Source of the DNA: Streptomyces sp. NRRL F-5123
GTDB lineage: Bacteria > Actinomycetota > Actinomycetes > Streptomycetales > Streptomycetaceae
DNA: 64,000 nucleotides
Direction: 5' to 3'
Assembly: GCF_000721495.1 (NCBI RefSeq)
Contig: NZ_JOHY01000047.1
Coordinates: forward strand, 1 to 64,000
Part shown: one piece after another, positions 34,096 to 43,273 of the stretch
Numbering within the stretch: the stretch's first letter is position 1
How the letters are laid out: the number at the start of each line of letters is the position of its first letter
Translations under genes and position numbers: made by a program
The notes under the pieces: generated by a model
Database searches by the model: none
Seen by the model: the letters and a program-made list of their open reading frames with translations, nothing else
What the model was told of the DNA's origin: nothing

Positions 34096-36702
34096 GTGCG
34101 TAGACGACGTCAAGTGCGTGAACGGCGGGTCAGGCAGCGGATGCTCGCCGCCCTGCTGGTGTGCGCGGGCACGGTGCTGGCCGCCGCGGCGCCCGGGGTC
34201 GCCCTCGGCGTCGGCGACCTGACGTCGGCGCAGGACCGGACGGGCGACGCCCGGCTCGCGCAGCGCACCACCGTGCTGGCGCAGGACCTCGGGGACGAGC
34301 GGGACGACCTGGCGGCCCTCGTCGCCGCCGGCAGGCCCGGCAGCGCCGTGCCCGCGCAGGACGGCACCCGCACCGACCGCCAGGTCCAGGACGTGCTCGC
34401 CGCGGGCCCCGGCGAGGAGCTGCGGGCCGCGCTCGGCACGCTCCCCGGTGTGCGCCGCGCCGCCCTGGCCGCGCACGGCGGCGGGGCGGGCGTGCAGACG
34501 GTCGTGACGGCCTACCAGCCGCTGCTGGACGCCCTCGCACGGCAGGCGGCGGGCCCGGCGGCCGCCGCCCTCACCCGCGCCGCCGACGCCGCCGCCCTCC
34601 AGCGCGGGCTGCTCGCGGGCGCCCTCACCGCGGGCGGCGGGCAGCCCGGACTGGTGGCCGCCGCCCAGGCCGCCCGGCTCCAGGAGCGTGCCGGGATCGC
34701 CGACTTCCGTGCCACCGCCGACCGCCCGCTGCGCGACCGCTACGACAGCACGGTCACCGGCCCGGACGCCGCGCAGGCCGACTCCGACACCACCGCGCTG
34801 CTCGGCTCTGCAGAACTGACCGGCGCGGCAAGGGCGTTGGGCGCGGAGAAGGTCCGCGCCGACCTCACCGCCCGGCTCGCGCTGATCCGCAGCGTCGAGG
34901 CCTCCGCGGCCACCGACCGGGCCGCCGCGGCCGCCGCCGACCGCAACCACGCGGTCACCGTGCTGGAGCTGCGGATCGCGCTCGCCGCCGGGTGCCTGGT
35001 ACTGCTCGCCGGCGTACTCGTCGCGCTCTTCCGCAGCCTGACCCGGCCGCTCGCGGCCCTGCACGTGTGGGCCCGCTCGGACGCGGCGAGCGGGCGCGGC
35101 GTGCAGGTCGTCGGGCAGGACGAGTTCGCCGCCGTGGCCCGCCGCGCCAACGCCCTGACGCACGAGGCGCAGGCGCTCCGCGCCCGTACCGCCGACCTCG
35201 GCAACGAGCTGACGGCGCAGCGCGGCACCACGCAGAGCACCCGCGGCGCGCTGGCCGGCGCGGTGGCCGAGAAGGACGCCCTGCGCCGGGCCCACGACGA
35301 GATGGTCACCCATATCGCGGAACTGGACCGGGAGTTGACGGCAGCGGCGGCGCGGGACGCCGCGCACATGTCCCATGTCAGCCTCTCCCTGCGCACCCTG
35401 GGCCTGGTCGAGCGCCAACTGGCCCTCATCGAGAGCATGGAGGACCAGGAGCAGGACCCGGACCGGCTCGGCACGCTCTTCCAGCTCGACCACCTCGCGA
35501 CCCGCATGCGCCGCAACAGCGAGACCCTGCTCGTGCTCGGCGGCACCGAACACAGCCACGGCGCCACCGCCAGCCCCGTGCCGCTCGTCGACGTGGTGCG
35601 CGGCGCGATCTCGGAGATCGAGCGCTACGAGCGGGTCCGCATCCAGGTCCTGCCCGGGGCGCGCGTCGCGGGCCGGGCGGCCGACGACGTGGCCCACCTG
35701 ATCGCCGAACTCCTCGACAACGCCACCGGGTTCTCCGCGCCGGACACCGAAGTCCTGTTGTCCGGACGGCTGCTGGAGACCGGCGAGGTCGCGGTCGCGG
35801 TCGAGGACGCCGGTATCGGCGTGCCCGCCGAGCGCCTCGCCGAGCTCAACGCGCTGCTCGCCGCCCCCGATCCGGCGCCGCCCGGCGCGGTGGCGGGCAT
35901 GGGCCTGTACGTGGTGTCGCGGCTCGCCCGCAGGCACGGCGTCCAGGTGCGGTTGCACGCGCTGCCGTCCGGCGGCACGCAGGCCGTGGTGCTGCTGCCG
36001 GGTCTGATCGTCCCGCCGGTCGGCCCGGACGAGGCGCCCTTCGTGCCGCTGGAGACCGCGGTCACCGGCTTCGGCGGCGACCCGCGCCGCCACCCGTCCC
36101 CGGCCCCGCACACCCCCGGACCGCAGCCGTACGCCCCGCAGACCCCGACCCCGAGCGCCCCGGCCCCCAGTACGCCGGCCACCTACGTCCCGGCCCAAGT
36201 GTCCTACCCCGAGGGCCCGTTCGGGCTCGACAGGCTGACGTCCCCGTACCCCGCCCGCACGGCACCCGAGGCGCCCGCGCGCCCCGACGCCGTACCCGGG
36301 CACCCGACCCCCGCTCACGGCACGTCCCTCCCGGCGCGCCCGGCACCCGCCCCGGCGGCCCCTGCAGCCCCGCAGCCGGCCTCGCCCGAGCACGCGCAGG
36401 CCGCCGCCCCCGCGGCGCCCATAACCGGCCCGCACGGGCTTCCGCAGCGCGTGCCGCGCGGTGCGGGCGGTGCGGTACGGCCGGTGGCCGTGCCGCCCCC
36501 CGCACCGGTCGACGCGGACCAACTGCGGCGCAGGCTCGCCGGGTTGCAGCGCGGGCTGCAGGCCGGCCGCGCCGACGCCGTACGCGAGGCCGACGCCGTA
36601 CGCGCAAGCGGCTCGGACCCGTACCAGCCGCAGCACCCGCCGCAGGCGGGGCCGCAGGGGCACACCGACACCGCAGGATCCGTTGAGGAGGCGACCCGTT
36701 GA
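34096..36702 (+). CDS. cvnA: Conservon sensor-kinase-like protein CvnA
   Basis: An 868-residue membrane protein. A basic start is followed by a transmembrane segment (MLAALLVCAGTVLAAAAPGV), an external region of about 260 residues, a second membrane segment (LRIALAAGCLVLLAGVLVAL), a HAMP-like linker (SLTRPLAALHVW), and an ATPase domain with DNATGFSAPD (N-box), DAGIGVP (G1) and GMGLYVVSRLA (G2). The usual phospho-His box is not obvious. A Pro/Ala-rich tail of about 200 residues ends the protein. The start is uncertain: GTG 34096 is chosen to keep the basic segment; ATG 34141 also works. In studied conservons CvnA forms a membrane complex with CvnB-D. The stop overlaps the cvnB start. Confidence 0.88.
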   Translation: MRRRRQVRERRVRQRMLAALLVCAGTVLAAAAPGVALGVGDLTSAQDRTGDARLAQRTTVLAQDLGDERDDLAALVAAGRPGSAVPAQDGTRTDRQVQDVLAAGPGEELRAALGTLPGVRRAALAAHGGGAGVQTVVTAYQPLLDALARQAAGPAAAALTRAADAAALQRGLLAGALTAGGGQPGLVAAAQAARLQERAGIADFRATADRPLRDRYDSTVTGPDAAQADSDTTALLGSAELTGAARALGAEKVRADLTARLALIRSVEASAATDRAAAAAADRNHAVTVLELRIALAAGCLVLLAGVLVALFRSLTRPLAALHVWARSDAASGRGVQVVGQDEFAAVARRANALTHEAQALRARTADLGNELTAQRGTTQSTRGALAGAVAEKDALRRAHDEMVTHIAELDRELTAAAARDAAHMSHVSLSLRTLGLVERQLALIESMEDQEQDPDRLGTLFQLDHLATRMRRNSETLLVLGGTEHSHGATASPVPLVDVVRGAISEIERYERVRIQVLPGARVAGRAADDVAHLIAELLDNATGFSAPDTEVLLSGRLLETGEVAVAVEDAGIGVPAERLAELNALLAAPDPAPPGAVAGMGLYVVSRLARRHGVQVRLHALPSGGTQAVVLLPGLIVPPVGPDEAPFVPLETAVTGFGGDPRRHPSPAPHTPGPQPYAPQTPTPSAPAPSTPATYVPAQVSYPEGPFGLDRLTSPYPARTAPEAPARPDAVPGHPTPAHGTSLPARPAPAPAAPAAPQPASPEHAQAAAPAAPITGPHGLPQRVPRGAGGAVRPVAVPPPAPVDADQLRRRLAGLQRGLQAGRADAVREADAVRASGSDPYQPQHPPQAGPQGHTDTAGSVEEATR

Positions 36703-37199
36703 GCGTGGTCGACACGATGACCGGGGCCCTCAGCCATGAGGCCCGCAACTTCCGGTGGCTGCTGCGGAATCTGGTCCAGGAGGTGCACGGCATCCGCTCG
36801 GTCGCGGTCGTGTCCTCCGACGGCCTGCTGCTGTGCGGCTCCGAGCCGGACGGCGACGATCCCGGCCCGGACGTCCCGCCGCCCGCGCACCCGGGCCTGG
36901 CCGGCAGCGGCCGGATGGACCTGGCCGCGGTGGTGTCCGGGCTCGCCTCCCTCACCGTCGGCGCCGCACAGCTCATGGACGGCGGGCGGGTCCGGCAGAC
37001 CACCGTCGCGATGTCCGGCGGGGTGCTGGTCGTGATGTCGATCAGCGACGGCTCGCTGCTCGGCGCGCACGCCACCGCGGACTGCGACCTGAGCGTCGTC
37101 GCCTACGAGATGGCCCTCTTCGTCGGCCGCGCCGGCCACGTCCTGACGCCCGCGCTGCGCAGCGAGCTGCGCCAGTCGGGCGGCGGGGGCGCCCGCTGA
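36699..37199 (+). CDS. cvnB: Roadblock/LC7 domain protein CvnB
   Basis: A 166-residue roadblock/LC7 protein (FRWLLRNLVQEVHGIRSVAV, VSSDGLLLCGS, LAAVVSGLASLTVGAAQLMD, GVLVVMSISDGSLLGAHA). Such proteins bind and regulate small GTPases. The start is TTG 36699, overlapping the cvnA stop (TTGA) with GAGGAGG about 7 bases upstream; a GTG 6 bases downstream is possible. Between cvnA and cvnC in tight overlap. Confidence 0.92.
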   Translation: MSVVDTMTGALSHEARNFRWLLRNLVQEVHGIRSVAVVSSDGLLLCGSEPDGDDPGPDVPPPAHPGLAGSGRMDLAAVVSGLASLTVGAAQLMDGGRVRQTTVAMSGGVLVVMSISDGSLLGAHATADCDLSVVAYEMALFVGRAGHVLTPALRSELRQSGGGGAR

Positions 37200-37498
37200 T
37201 GGCGGCGGCCGACTGGGGGCCGCCCCCGCCCGGTTGCGTCCCGCCGCGGCCGGCGTACGCCCCGCTTCCGTACCGCACACCGCACCTCGCGCGGGCGGAC
37301 CGTGCCGACCGCAGGTCGCACCGGGTGCGCCCGTACGCTCTGACCGGCCGCCGGGCTCTCGCCGGCAATGCCGGGGGCCCGATGCTCGGCGATCTCGCCG
37401 GACAGAGAAGAATTCGCGTGTACGGTACCGGTCACGGGTCCGTACGCCCCGACCGCGCGCTGCTCGAAAGGGTGCTCAGTGGACTACGCAGGCTCTGA
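37199..37498 (+). CDS. cvnC: DUF742 protein CvnC
   Basis: A 99-residue protein of the DUF742 family, which is always the third conservon gene. Its position and the motif HRVRPYALTGRR, the family's RPY(A/T)LTxGR signature, identify it. The ATG overlaps the cvnB stop (TGATG). Its C-terminal half is more diverged than usual, so the winged-helix-like fold is inferred. It overlaps cvnD by 20 bases. Confidence 0.82.
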   Translation: MAAADWGPPPPGCVPPRPAYAPLPYRTPHLARADRADRRSHRVRPYALTGRRALAGNAGGPMLGDLAGQRRIRVYGTGHGSVRPDRALLERVLSGLRRL

Positions 37499-38087
37499 CC
37501 GCCAGAACGGCCTGCACACCTGGCCGGTTGAGCAGGACCGCGCGCCGGTCTCCACCAAGATCGTGGTGGCCGGCGGCTTCGGCGTGGGCAAGACCACCTT
37601 CGTGGGCGCGGTGTCGGAGATCACCCCGCTGACCACCGAGGCGGTCATGACGCAGGCCAGCGAGGGACTGGACGACCTGGGCGCCACACCCGACAAGGTC
37701 ACCACGACCGTCGCCATGGACTTCGGCCGCATCACGCTGGAGGAGGACCTCGTCCTCTACGTCTTCGGCACCCCCGGCCAGCAGCGCTTCTGGTTCATGT
37801 GGGACGACCTGGTGCGCGGCGCGATAGGCGCGATCGTGCTCGCCGACACCCGCAGGCTGGCCGACTGCTTCCCGGCGCTCGACTACTTCGACGGCACCGG
37901 GCTGCCGTACACCGTCGCCGTCAACCAGTTCGAGGGCACGTACCCCTACACCTCGGAGGACGTGCGCGAGGCGCTCGCGGTGCCGTCGCACATCCCGGTG
38001 CAGATCATCGATGCGCGCGAGCGCCGCTCCGTCGTCGACGCGCTGCTCTCCCTCGTCACGCACGCGCTCGCCGACCAGCCGCTGTAG
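37479..38087 (+). CDS. cvnD: Conservon small GTPase CvnD
   Basis: A 202-residue Ras-like GTP-binding protein. P-loop GGFGVGKTT is at about residues 31-39, the effector region has TTVAMDFGRI, G3 FGTPGQQRFWFMWDDL, and the guanine-specificity loop is AVNQFEG where Ras proteins have NKxD. The GTG start has AAAGGG upstream and lies inside cvnC. It completes cvnABCD. Conservons influence antibiotic production and aerial growth in S. coelicolor; which conservon number this matches cannot be told. Confidence 0.95.
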   Translation: MDYAGSDRQNGLHTWPVEQDRAPVSTKIVVAGGFGVGKTTFVGAVSEITPLTTEAVMTQASEGLDDLGATPDKVTTTVAMDFGRITLEEDLVLYVFGTPGQQRFWFMWDDLVRGAIGAIVLADTRRLADCFPALDYFDGTGLPYTVAVNQFEGTYPYTSEDVREALAVPSHIPVQIIDARERRSVVDALLSLVTHALADQPL

Positions 38088-38105
38088 CCACCGGCAGACG
38101 GGCCG

Positions 38106-39407
38106 TCACTTCTGCGACGTGACGGGGTCCTTCACGGACTGCGGGTCCTTGCCGGCGGCCTTCGTCGTGTCCTTCGCCGCCTTCGTGCCCTTCGCCGTCA
38201 CCGGCGCCTTCACGGCGGGCGCCTTGCGCGGCTTGTAGTGCGCGAGCGGCTGCGCGCCCATGTCCGGGCGGACGGCGCCCAGGACAGGGTTGGCGCCGAT
38301 CGGCGAGATCTTCACGTACGAGCCGGTGTGCGGCGCCTGCACGACCAGGCCGTTGCCGATGTAGAGGGCCACATGGGTGGCCTTCGGGAAGTAGATGACC
38401 AGGTCGCCCGGCCGCAGCAGCGACAGCGGCACGCGCGGCAGCTTCGCCCACTGCTCCTCCGCGGTCCGCGGGATCGGCAGGCCCGCGTGCCCCCAGGCCT
38501 GCGAGGTCAGGCCCGAGCAGTCGAAGGAGTCCGGCCCCACCGCGCCCCACACGTACGGCTTGCCGAGCTGTGCGAAGGCGTACGCGATGGCGGCGTCGCC
38601 CTTCGCGGAGGGCGCGCGCACGGCCGCGTCCCTGCCGAGCGGCTTGGAGTCCATGAACTCCTGCTGCGCCGTGTCCGCGCCCTTCTCCTCCAGCGCCTCC
38701 AGCTCGCTGATCTGGACGCCGCTGAGCCCGGCGAGCAGCGACTCGACCTGCCGCAGGTTCGTCTCGATCTCGGTCTTCTTCGCCGCCTGCGTGTTCTGCG
38801 CGGTCTGGGCCGCGTCCAGGGCCTTCTGCGCCTGCGCGTTGAGCCCGGCCAGCCGGTCCTGCTCGGCCGTCAGGTTGTCGACGGCCGCCTGCTGGGTGTC
38901 GACCGTGCGCTGCGCGAGGTGCAGGTTGCCGAAGAAGTCCTGCGGGTCCTCGCCGCCCAGCATGGCCATGTACGGCGACAGGCCGCCGGTGCGGTAGAGC
39001 TCCCGGGCCAGCAGGCCGACCTGGTCCTTCCCGGCGGCGACCTCGGCGCGGGCGGCGGCGAGCTGCCCGTCCAGCGACCGGGCCTTGGTGCGCTGCCGGT
39101 CGGCGGTGATCTTGGCCTGGTTGTACGACTCGGTGGCGGCCTCCGACTGCTGGTAGAGGGTCTGCAGCTGCGTCAGGAGCTGCGGCAGCGAGTCGGGGTC
39201 GGCGGTGGCGCCGGGCGTGGGCAGCGAGCCCAGGGTGGCCGTGGGCGGGGTGCTGGGCGCGACCGGGGGAGTGGTGGCGGGCGGCGGTTCGTACGGGCGG
39301 GCGGCGGCGGACTGCGCCGCGGGCAGCGACAGCGCCGCCAAGGCGAGCAGTGCGCTGCACACAGCCGCCGAGCGCTGCCAGGACCTGGTGTTGCGTGCCA
39401 CCGGCAT
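38106..39407 (-). CDS. Secreted NlpC/P60 cell-wall endopeptidase with coiled coil
   Basis: A 433-residue secreted hydrolase. Signal peptide about 1-36 (SAAVCSALLALAALSLPAAQ), Pro/Thr linker, then coiled coil of about 200 residues, as in RipA/CwlO-type proteins, and an NlpC/P60 domain (about 265-385) with catalytic Cys in DSFDCSGLTSQAW, His in THVALYIGNG and a third polar residue in QAPHTGSYV. It cuts peptide stems of peptidoglycan. A Lys/Ala-rich tail follows (KAPAVKAPVTAKGTKAAK), perhaps for wall contact. ATG 39407 has GGGAGG upstream. The 340-bp leader region to 39747 was searched for a c-di-AMP riboswitch without a firm match. Converges with cvnD, 18 bases apart. Confidence 0.93.
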   Translation of the reverse strand: MPVARNTRSWQRSAAVCSALLALAALSLPAAQSAAARPYEPPPATTPPVAPSTPPTATLGSLPTPGATADPDSLPQLLTQLQTLYQQSEAATESYNQAKITADRQRTKARSLDGQLAAARAEVAAGKDQVGLLARELYRTGGLSPYMAMLGGEDPQDFFGNLHLAQRTVDTQQAAVDNLTAEQDRLAGLNAQAQKALDAAQTAQNTQAAKKTEIETNLRQVESLLAGLSGVQISELEALEEKGADTAQQEFMDSKPLGRDAAVRAPSAKGDAAIAYAFAQLGKPYVWGAVGPDSFDCSGLTSQAWGHAGLPIPRTAEEQWAKLPRVPLSLLRPGDLVIYFPKATHVALYIGNGLVVQAPHTGSYVKISPIGANPVLGAVRPDMGAQPLAHYKPRKAPAVKAPVTAKGTKAAKDTTKAAGKDPQSVKDPVTSQK

Positions 39408-39608
39408 TAACCTGTCCTCCCACATGACGGGCCCTCATGAGCGTGTCATAGGTTGTCATATCTTCGGCCGCCGGAGCGTGTCATTCCGCCCCGGGGAGTC
39501 GCCCGGTTCGGCAGGACTGCCTCATCGCTTGCCCCATGTCTTCCACGACCCTGCCCGCGTCTGCGGTTCCGCGCCCGCAGCGACACACCGGGCACCCCTG
39601 TAAACGTT

Positions 39609-39713
39609 CGAACCCCCACTCCCGGCGGCGGACCGCGGGGGTGGGGGTTCGGGGGAGGCGTGGGGGGATGGGGCGTACGGCCCGGTCACCGCCCTCGGGA
39701 CCGGGCCGTACGC
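39609..39713. terminator. Two hairpins downstream of the chitinase gene
   Basis: Hairpin A: 14-bp perfect stem, arms 39673-39686 and 39700-39713, 35 bases after the chitinase stop. Hairpin B: 11-bp arms 39609-39619 and 39641-39651. Both read in the minus direction before the NlpC/P60 gene, so they should isolate it from chitinase transcription. No T-tract follows either. The rest of 39408-39747 shows no gene. Confidence 0.7.
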
Positions 39714-39747
39714 GTCTGGGGGGGCTACCGCGGGGTGATCGCGGGCG

Positions 39748-41379
39748 TCAGCCGAAGTAGCTGTCGAAGTTCTTGGAGAACTCCGCGTTGTTGAAGCGGT
39801 CCCAGTTGATCGACCAGGTCATGAGGCCGCGCAGGGCGGGCCACTGGCCGTGGGTGGCGTAGCTGCCGCAGCTGGTCTTCCTGGTCAGGCAGTCCAGGGC
39901 CTGGTCCACCGCGGCGGGCGCGGTGTACCCGTTGCCCGCGGTGGTCGAGGCGGGCAGGCCGATGGCCACCTGGGAGGGCGCGAGGGCCGGGAACATGTTG
40001 GCGGTGTTGCCGGCCACCGGGAAGCCGGTGAGCAGCATGTCCGTCATGGCGATGTGGAAGTCCGCGCCGCCCATCGTGTGGTACTGGTTGTCCAGGCCCA
40101 TGATCGGCCCGGAGTTGTAGTCCTGGACGTGCAGCAGCGTCAGGTCGCCCCGCAGTGCGTAGATCACCGGCAGGTACGCCCCCGCCCGCGGGTCCTGGCC
40201 GCCGAACGGGCCCGAGCCGTAGAACTGGTAGCCGAGCTGGACGAAGAAGGTCTCCGGCGCCATCGTCAGCACGAAGCCGCTGCCGTAGCGGGCCTTGAGG
40301 GTCTTCAGGGCCGAGATCAGGTTGACGACCACCGGGGTGGTCGGGTTCTTGAAGTCGGTGTCGCCGGTGTTGAGCGACAGCGAGTGGCCCTCGAAGTCGA
40401 TGTCTATGCCGTCCAGGCCCCACTGGTCGACGATCGCGCTGACGGACGACACGAAGGCGTCCCGGGCGGAGGTCGAGGTGAGCTGGACCTCACCGTTGGC
40501 GCCGCCGATCGACAGCAGCACCTTCTTGCCCGCGGCCTGCTTGGCCTTGACGGCCGCCTTGAAGTCCGCGTCCGACTCGACCGAGGGGCACTCGCTGACC
40601 GAGCAGCGGTTGAAGTGGATCTGCCCGGAGGTCGGCGAGCTGGTCTCGCCGAAGGCGAGGTCGATGATGTCCCAGCTGTCGGGCACGTCCGCGAGGCGGG
40701 TGTAACCCGAGCCGTTGGCGAAGGTCTCGTGCAGGTAGCCGACCAGCGCGTGGGTGGGCAGGCTCCCGCCACCCGGCGGGGTGGTGGGCGGTGTCGTCGG
40801 GGGAGTCGTGGGCGGGGTCGTCGGCGGCGTGGTCGGGGGAGTCGTCGGCGGGGTGGTGGGCGGCGTGGTGGTGCCGCCGCCGGGGCCCTGGAGCGAGATG
40901 TCGTCCGCGAGGTAGGCGGGCTGCCCGTACCAGCCGTGCACGAAGACGGCGGCGCTGGTCTGGGTGGCCGCGGTCGTGAAGGACACGCTGAGCTGCGTGT
41001 AGCCGCCGCCGCTGCCGGGCGTCCAGGTGCTCGTGCCGCCGTCCACGCCGATGTAGACGTAGGAGCCGTTGACCTGCGCGGTCAGCGTGTACGTGGTGTT
41101 CGGGGCGACGCTCACGGTCTGCTTGCACTGGCCGGTGGCGGACGCGGAGGGCGTCGCCTTCAGCGCGTACGAGCCGCTGTGCGCCTGCCCGGTGACGGCG
41201 GAGGCGCCGGCGTCGCACGTCCAGCCGGTCAGGCTGCCGGACTCGAAGCCGCCGTTGGCCAGGAACTCCCCGGCGCTCGCGGACGGGGCGAGGGCGACCA
41301 GGCCGCCGACGGCCAGGGCGCCGGCGAGCGCGGCCGACGCCGCGGCGAGTGGTCTCTTCCTGCTGAGCGTGCTGAGCAT
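39748..41379 (-). CDS. Secreted GH18 chitinase with carbohydrate-binding module
   Basis: A 543-residue secreted chitinase. Signal peptide about 1-36 (AASAALAGALAVGGLVALAP, cut near ASA), carbohydrate-binding beta-sandwich module 38-165 (NGGFESGSLTGWTCDAG), a linker of repeated TTPP units (about 169-203), then the GH18 catalytic domain (about 212-543). The catalytic motif DGIDIDFEG (DxxDxDxE) is intact, Glu being the acid/base; SIGGANG is the second GH18 motif. It degrades chitin to oligosaccharides. Two DasR-type sites and a TTGACA -35 box lie upstream, so N-acetylglucosamine-responsive control is expected. Confidence 0.96.
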   Translation of the reverse strand: MLSTLSRKRPLAAASAALAGALAVGGLVALAPSASAGEFLANGGFESGSLTGWTCDAGASAVTGQAHSGSYALKATPSASATGQCKQTVSVAPNTTYTLTAQVNGSYVYIGVDGGTSTWTPGSGGGYTQLSVSFTTAATQTSAAVFVHGWYGQPAYLADDISLQGPGGGTTTPPTTPPTTPPTTPPTTPPTTPPTTPPTTPPGGGSLPTHALVGYLHETFANGSGYTRLADVPDSWDIIDLAFGETSSPTSGQIHFNRCSVSECPSVESDADFKAAVKAKQAAGKKVLLSIGGANGEVQLTSTSARDAFVSSVSAIVDQWGLDGIDIDFEGHSLSLNTGDTDFKNPTTPVVVNLISALKTLKARYGSGFVLTMAPETFFVQLGYQFYGSGPFGGQDPRAGAYLPVIYALRGDLTLLHVQDYNSGPIMGLDNQYHTMGGADFHIAMTDMLLTGFPVAGNTANMFPALAPSQVAIGLPASTTAGNGYTAPAAVDQALDCLTRKTSCGSYATHGQWPALRGLMTWSINWDRFNNAEFSKNFDSYFG

Positions 41380-41455
41380 GGGGGGATGCTCCTTCGCGGG
41401 TGCGGTGCGGGGGAGTGTGCCGTGCGGTCGCCCGTGGGCTTACCGCGCAGCAAAC

Positions 41456-41491
41456 AGGTTTAGACCAATCGTGTCAATGGTCCGGACCAAA
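41456..41491 (-). promoter_or_regulatory. Two DasR-responsive elements and promoter of the chitinase gene
   Basis: Site 2 has core TGGTCCGGACCA (41478-41489), a perfect palindrome flanked by AA/TT-type bases; site 1 (minus strand ATTGGTCTAAACCT, 41469-41456) fits the dre consensus TGGTCTAGACCA with few changes. Between them on the minus strand is TTGACA (41477-41472), followed after 17 bases by a weak -10 TTTGCT. DasR bound here would cover the promoter. Paired repeats of this type are typical of Streptomyces chitinase promoters. Confidence 0.85.
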
Positions 41492-41503
41492 TCCCCCGCG
41501 CTG

Positions 41504-41743
41504 TCAGCGCCGCCGCGACCAGGGCCACTTGGGGCCCGGGGCCCGCTTGCCCTCCGGGTCGTACCGGAACACCCACGGCGTCCGGTTCTCCCCCTTCACC
41601 CCGGGGACCCGGTGGTACACGTACGTCCGCCCCTCCACGGGCACGACGTACTCCTTGGGCGGCTGCCCCGTCATCCCCACGACGACCTCGATGACCCGCC
41701 CGTCGAGCGGCCCCCCGGTGAACTCCGTCTCCTCATGCCTCAC
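41504..41743 (-). CDS. Conserved hypothetical protein
   Basis: A 79-residue protein that I recognise only as a Streptomyces conserved hypothetical: [17 protein letters not shown], then [16 protein letters not shown] and a C-terminal KWPWSRRR. It is probably a small all-beta domain; there is no signal or membrane segment. It ends 12 bases upstream of the DasR sites, so it is not co-regulated from them. Confidence 0.65.
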   Translation of the reverse strand: MRHEETEFTGGPLDGRVIEVVVGMTGQPPKEYVVPVEGRTYVYHRVPGVKGENRTPWVFRYDPEGKRAPGPKWPWSRRR

Positions 41744-41828
41744 GCCGCCACCTTCCCACGGGGCCGCACCGCCCCGCGCGAGGCGCCGCCCGAACGTGCA
41801 TCCGGGCCGCAGGCCCTAAGGTGGGGCG

Positions 41829-42542
41829 GTGGCTTACCGGAGAATGGACGTCGAGGCCCGCCGCGCGCAGCTGCTGGCCGCGGCCGTCGACCTGTTCGGC
41901 CACCGGCGGCCGGAGGACGTCTCGATCGACGACGTCGCCGCCGCCGCGGGCGTGTCCCGCCCGCTGGTCTACCGCTACTTCCCCGGCGGGAAGCAGCAGA
42001 TCTACGAGGCCGCGGTGCTCGGCGCCGCCGACGAGCTGATCGGGCGCTTCGCCGTCGCCGCCGAAGGCCCGCCGACCGAGCGGCTGTCCGCCGCGCTCGA
42101 CCGCTACCTGGCGTACGTCGAGGAGCACGCCCCCGCGTACGGCGCCCTGCTGGGCGGCGGCAGCGTCGCCGAGACGAGCCGTACGAGCGCGATCGTCGAC
42201 GGCGTGCGGCGCCGCGCCGCGGAGCAGGTGCTGCACCACCTCGGCGTCTCGCAGCCGGGCCCGCGGCTGGCGATGATGGTCCGGTCGTGGATCGCCTCGG
42301 TCGAGGCGGTGTCCCTGATGTGGATCGACGAGGGCCGCAAGCCGTCGCGCACCGAGCTGCGCGACTGGCTCGTCGACCACTTCACCGGCCTCCTCCTGGT
42401 CACCGCGACGACCGACCAGGAAGCGGCCCGCGCGGCCGTCGCCGCACTCCCCCAGGAGACCGGCGAGAGCCCTGCGGGCGTGCTGCTCACCCGCCTGACC
42501 ACCCTCGCCCCCGCCGCGGCCCACCTCTTCGACAAAGCATGA
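41829..42542 (+). CDS. TetR-family transcriptional regulator
   Basis: A 237-residue regulator. The N-terminal TetR helix-turn-helix reads RRAQLLAAAVDLFG, VSIDDVAAAAGVSRPLVYRYF. The helical C-terminal domain binds an unknown ligand. The GTG at 41829 has AAGGTGGGG upstream. Its stop codon abuts the stop of the next gene on the opposite strand with no gap. The nearby AurF/ferritin pair is a plausible target, though I see no shared operator. Confidence 0.92.
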   Translation: MAYRRMDVEARRAQLLAAAVDLFGHRRPEDVSIDDVAAAAGVSRPLVYRYFPGGKQQIYEAAVLGAADELIGRFAVAAEGPPTERLSAALDRYLAYVEEHAPAYGALLGGGSVAETSRTSAIVDGVRRRAAEQVLHHLGVSQPGPRLAMMVRSWIASVEAVSLMWIDEGRKPSRTELRDWLVDHFTGLLLVTATTDQEAARAAVAALPQETGESPAGVLLTRLTTLAPAAAHLFDKA

Positions 42543-43145
42543 TCACCACAGGGTGGGTTCCCCGTCGGGCCGGGAAACGCCGGTGAGGCCGGGCGGCACG
42601 GCGACCGCGGCCAGTTGGTCCCACGTTTCGTAGCCCTTGGCGAGATCGAGCAGCAGCAGCGAGGTGGCGTAGGAGTCGAAGCGGGCGCGGTGCCGCCGGT
42701 CGGGGGCCTGGCGGAGGCCGGGCGCGAGGTGCTCGACGAGGCTGTCGAGCGTGTACGACGGCAGCCCCGGCCGGGCGGCGCGGGCCAGGCGGAGGGTGTC
42801 GACGACCCCGGCGGGCTCCCAGCCGGGCAGGTGCGCGGACAGCACGCGGTGGTCGACGTGGGCGTTGTGCGCGGCGATCCACACACCGCCGAGCAGCACG
42901 CGCACCTGCCCGGCGACCTCGTGCCACGAGGGGCGCGAGGCCAGAACCTCGTCGGTCAGGCCGTGCACGCGGGCAGCGAAGCGCGTGACCGGCCGGGGCG
43001 GCCGGATCAGCCACCACCCGGCCGTACCGGTGTCCGGCTCGCCGCCCCGTACGGGCAGCGCGGCGACCTCCACCAGGTCCGGCGGGCTCGCCCCGTTGCC
43101 CTCGACGTCGACGACCAGCAGCGGCGGCCAGGTGCCGAAGTCCAT
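42543..43145 (-). CDS. DEDDh-type 3'-5' exonuclease
   Basis: A 200-residue exonuclease of the RNase T/DnaQ superfamily. Exo I is VVDVEGNG (Asp and Glu), Exo II is AAHNAHVDHRVL (Asp), Exo III is HRARFDSYATSLL (His and Asp): all five catalytic residues are present. The ATG has GGAGG 8 bases upstream. It likely trims DNA or RNA 3' ends in the cytoplasm; a stand-alone proofreading-like enzyme with unknown pathway. Tail-to-tail with the TetR gene with zero intergenic bases. Confidence 0.88.
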   Translation of the reverse strand: MDFGTWPPLLVVDVEGNGASPPDLVEVAALPVRGGEPDTGTAGWWLIRPPRPVTRFAARVHGLTDEVLASRPSWHEVAGQVRVLLGGVWIAAHNAHVDHRVLSAHLPGWEPAGVVDTLRLARAARPGLPSYTLDSLVEHLAPGLRQAPDRRHRARFDSYATSLLLLDLAKGYETWDQLAAVAVPPGLTGVSRPDGEPTLW

Positions 43146-43273
43146 GGCGTCGCACCTCCGTTCCCCGCCGGCCACCCGATCGGCGCCCGGCCCTGCCGAC
43201 GGTAGCGGCGGGGCCTGCTCCGGCCGTGGCGGCGCGAGGGCCGGAACTCCCGGCGGGGGCGCCGGCCCGGTTG

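Noticed and set aside
34001..34222. GTG with strong ribosome site starting a frame ahead of cvnA
   Set aside because: The frame is out of register with cvnA and its product has no resemblance or codon bias; kept only as a note.
39481..39540. Short similarity to signal recognition particle RNA (GCCGAACC)
   Set aside because: The conserved GGTCAGG and GGAAGCAGC parts are missing.
39408..39660. Possible c-di-AMP (ydaO) riboswitch before the NlpC/P60 gene
   Set aside because: A CCGAACCGGG-type segment is present, but the conserved core elements and expected helices could not be assembled; a covariance-model search would decide.
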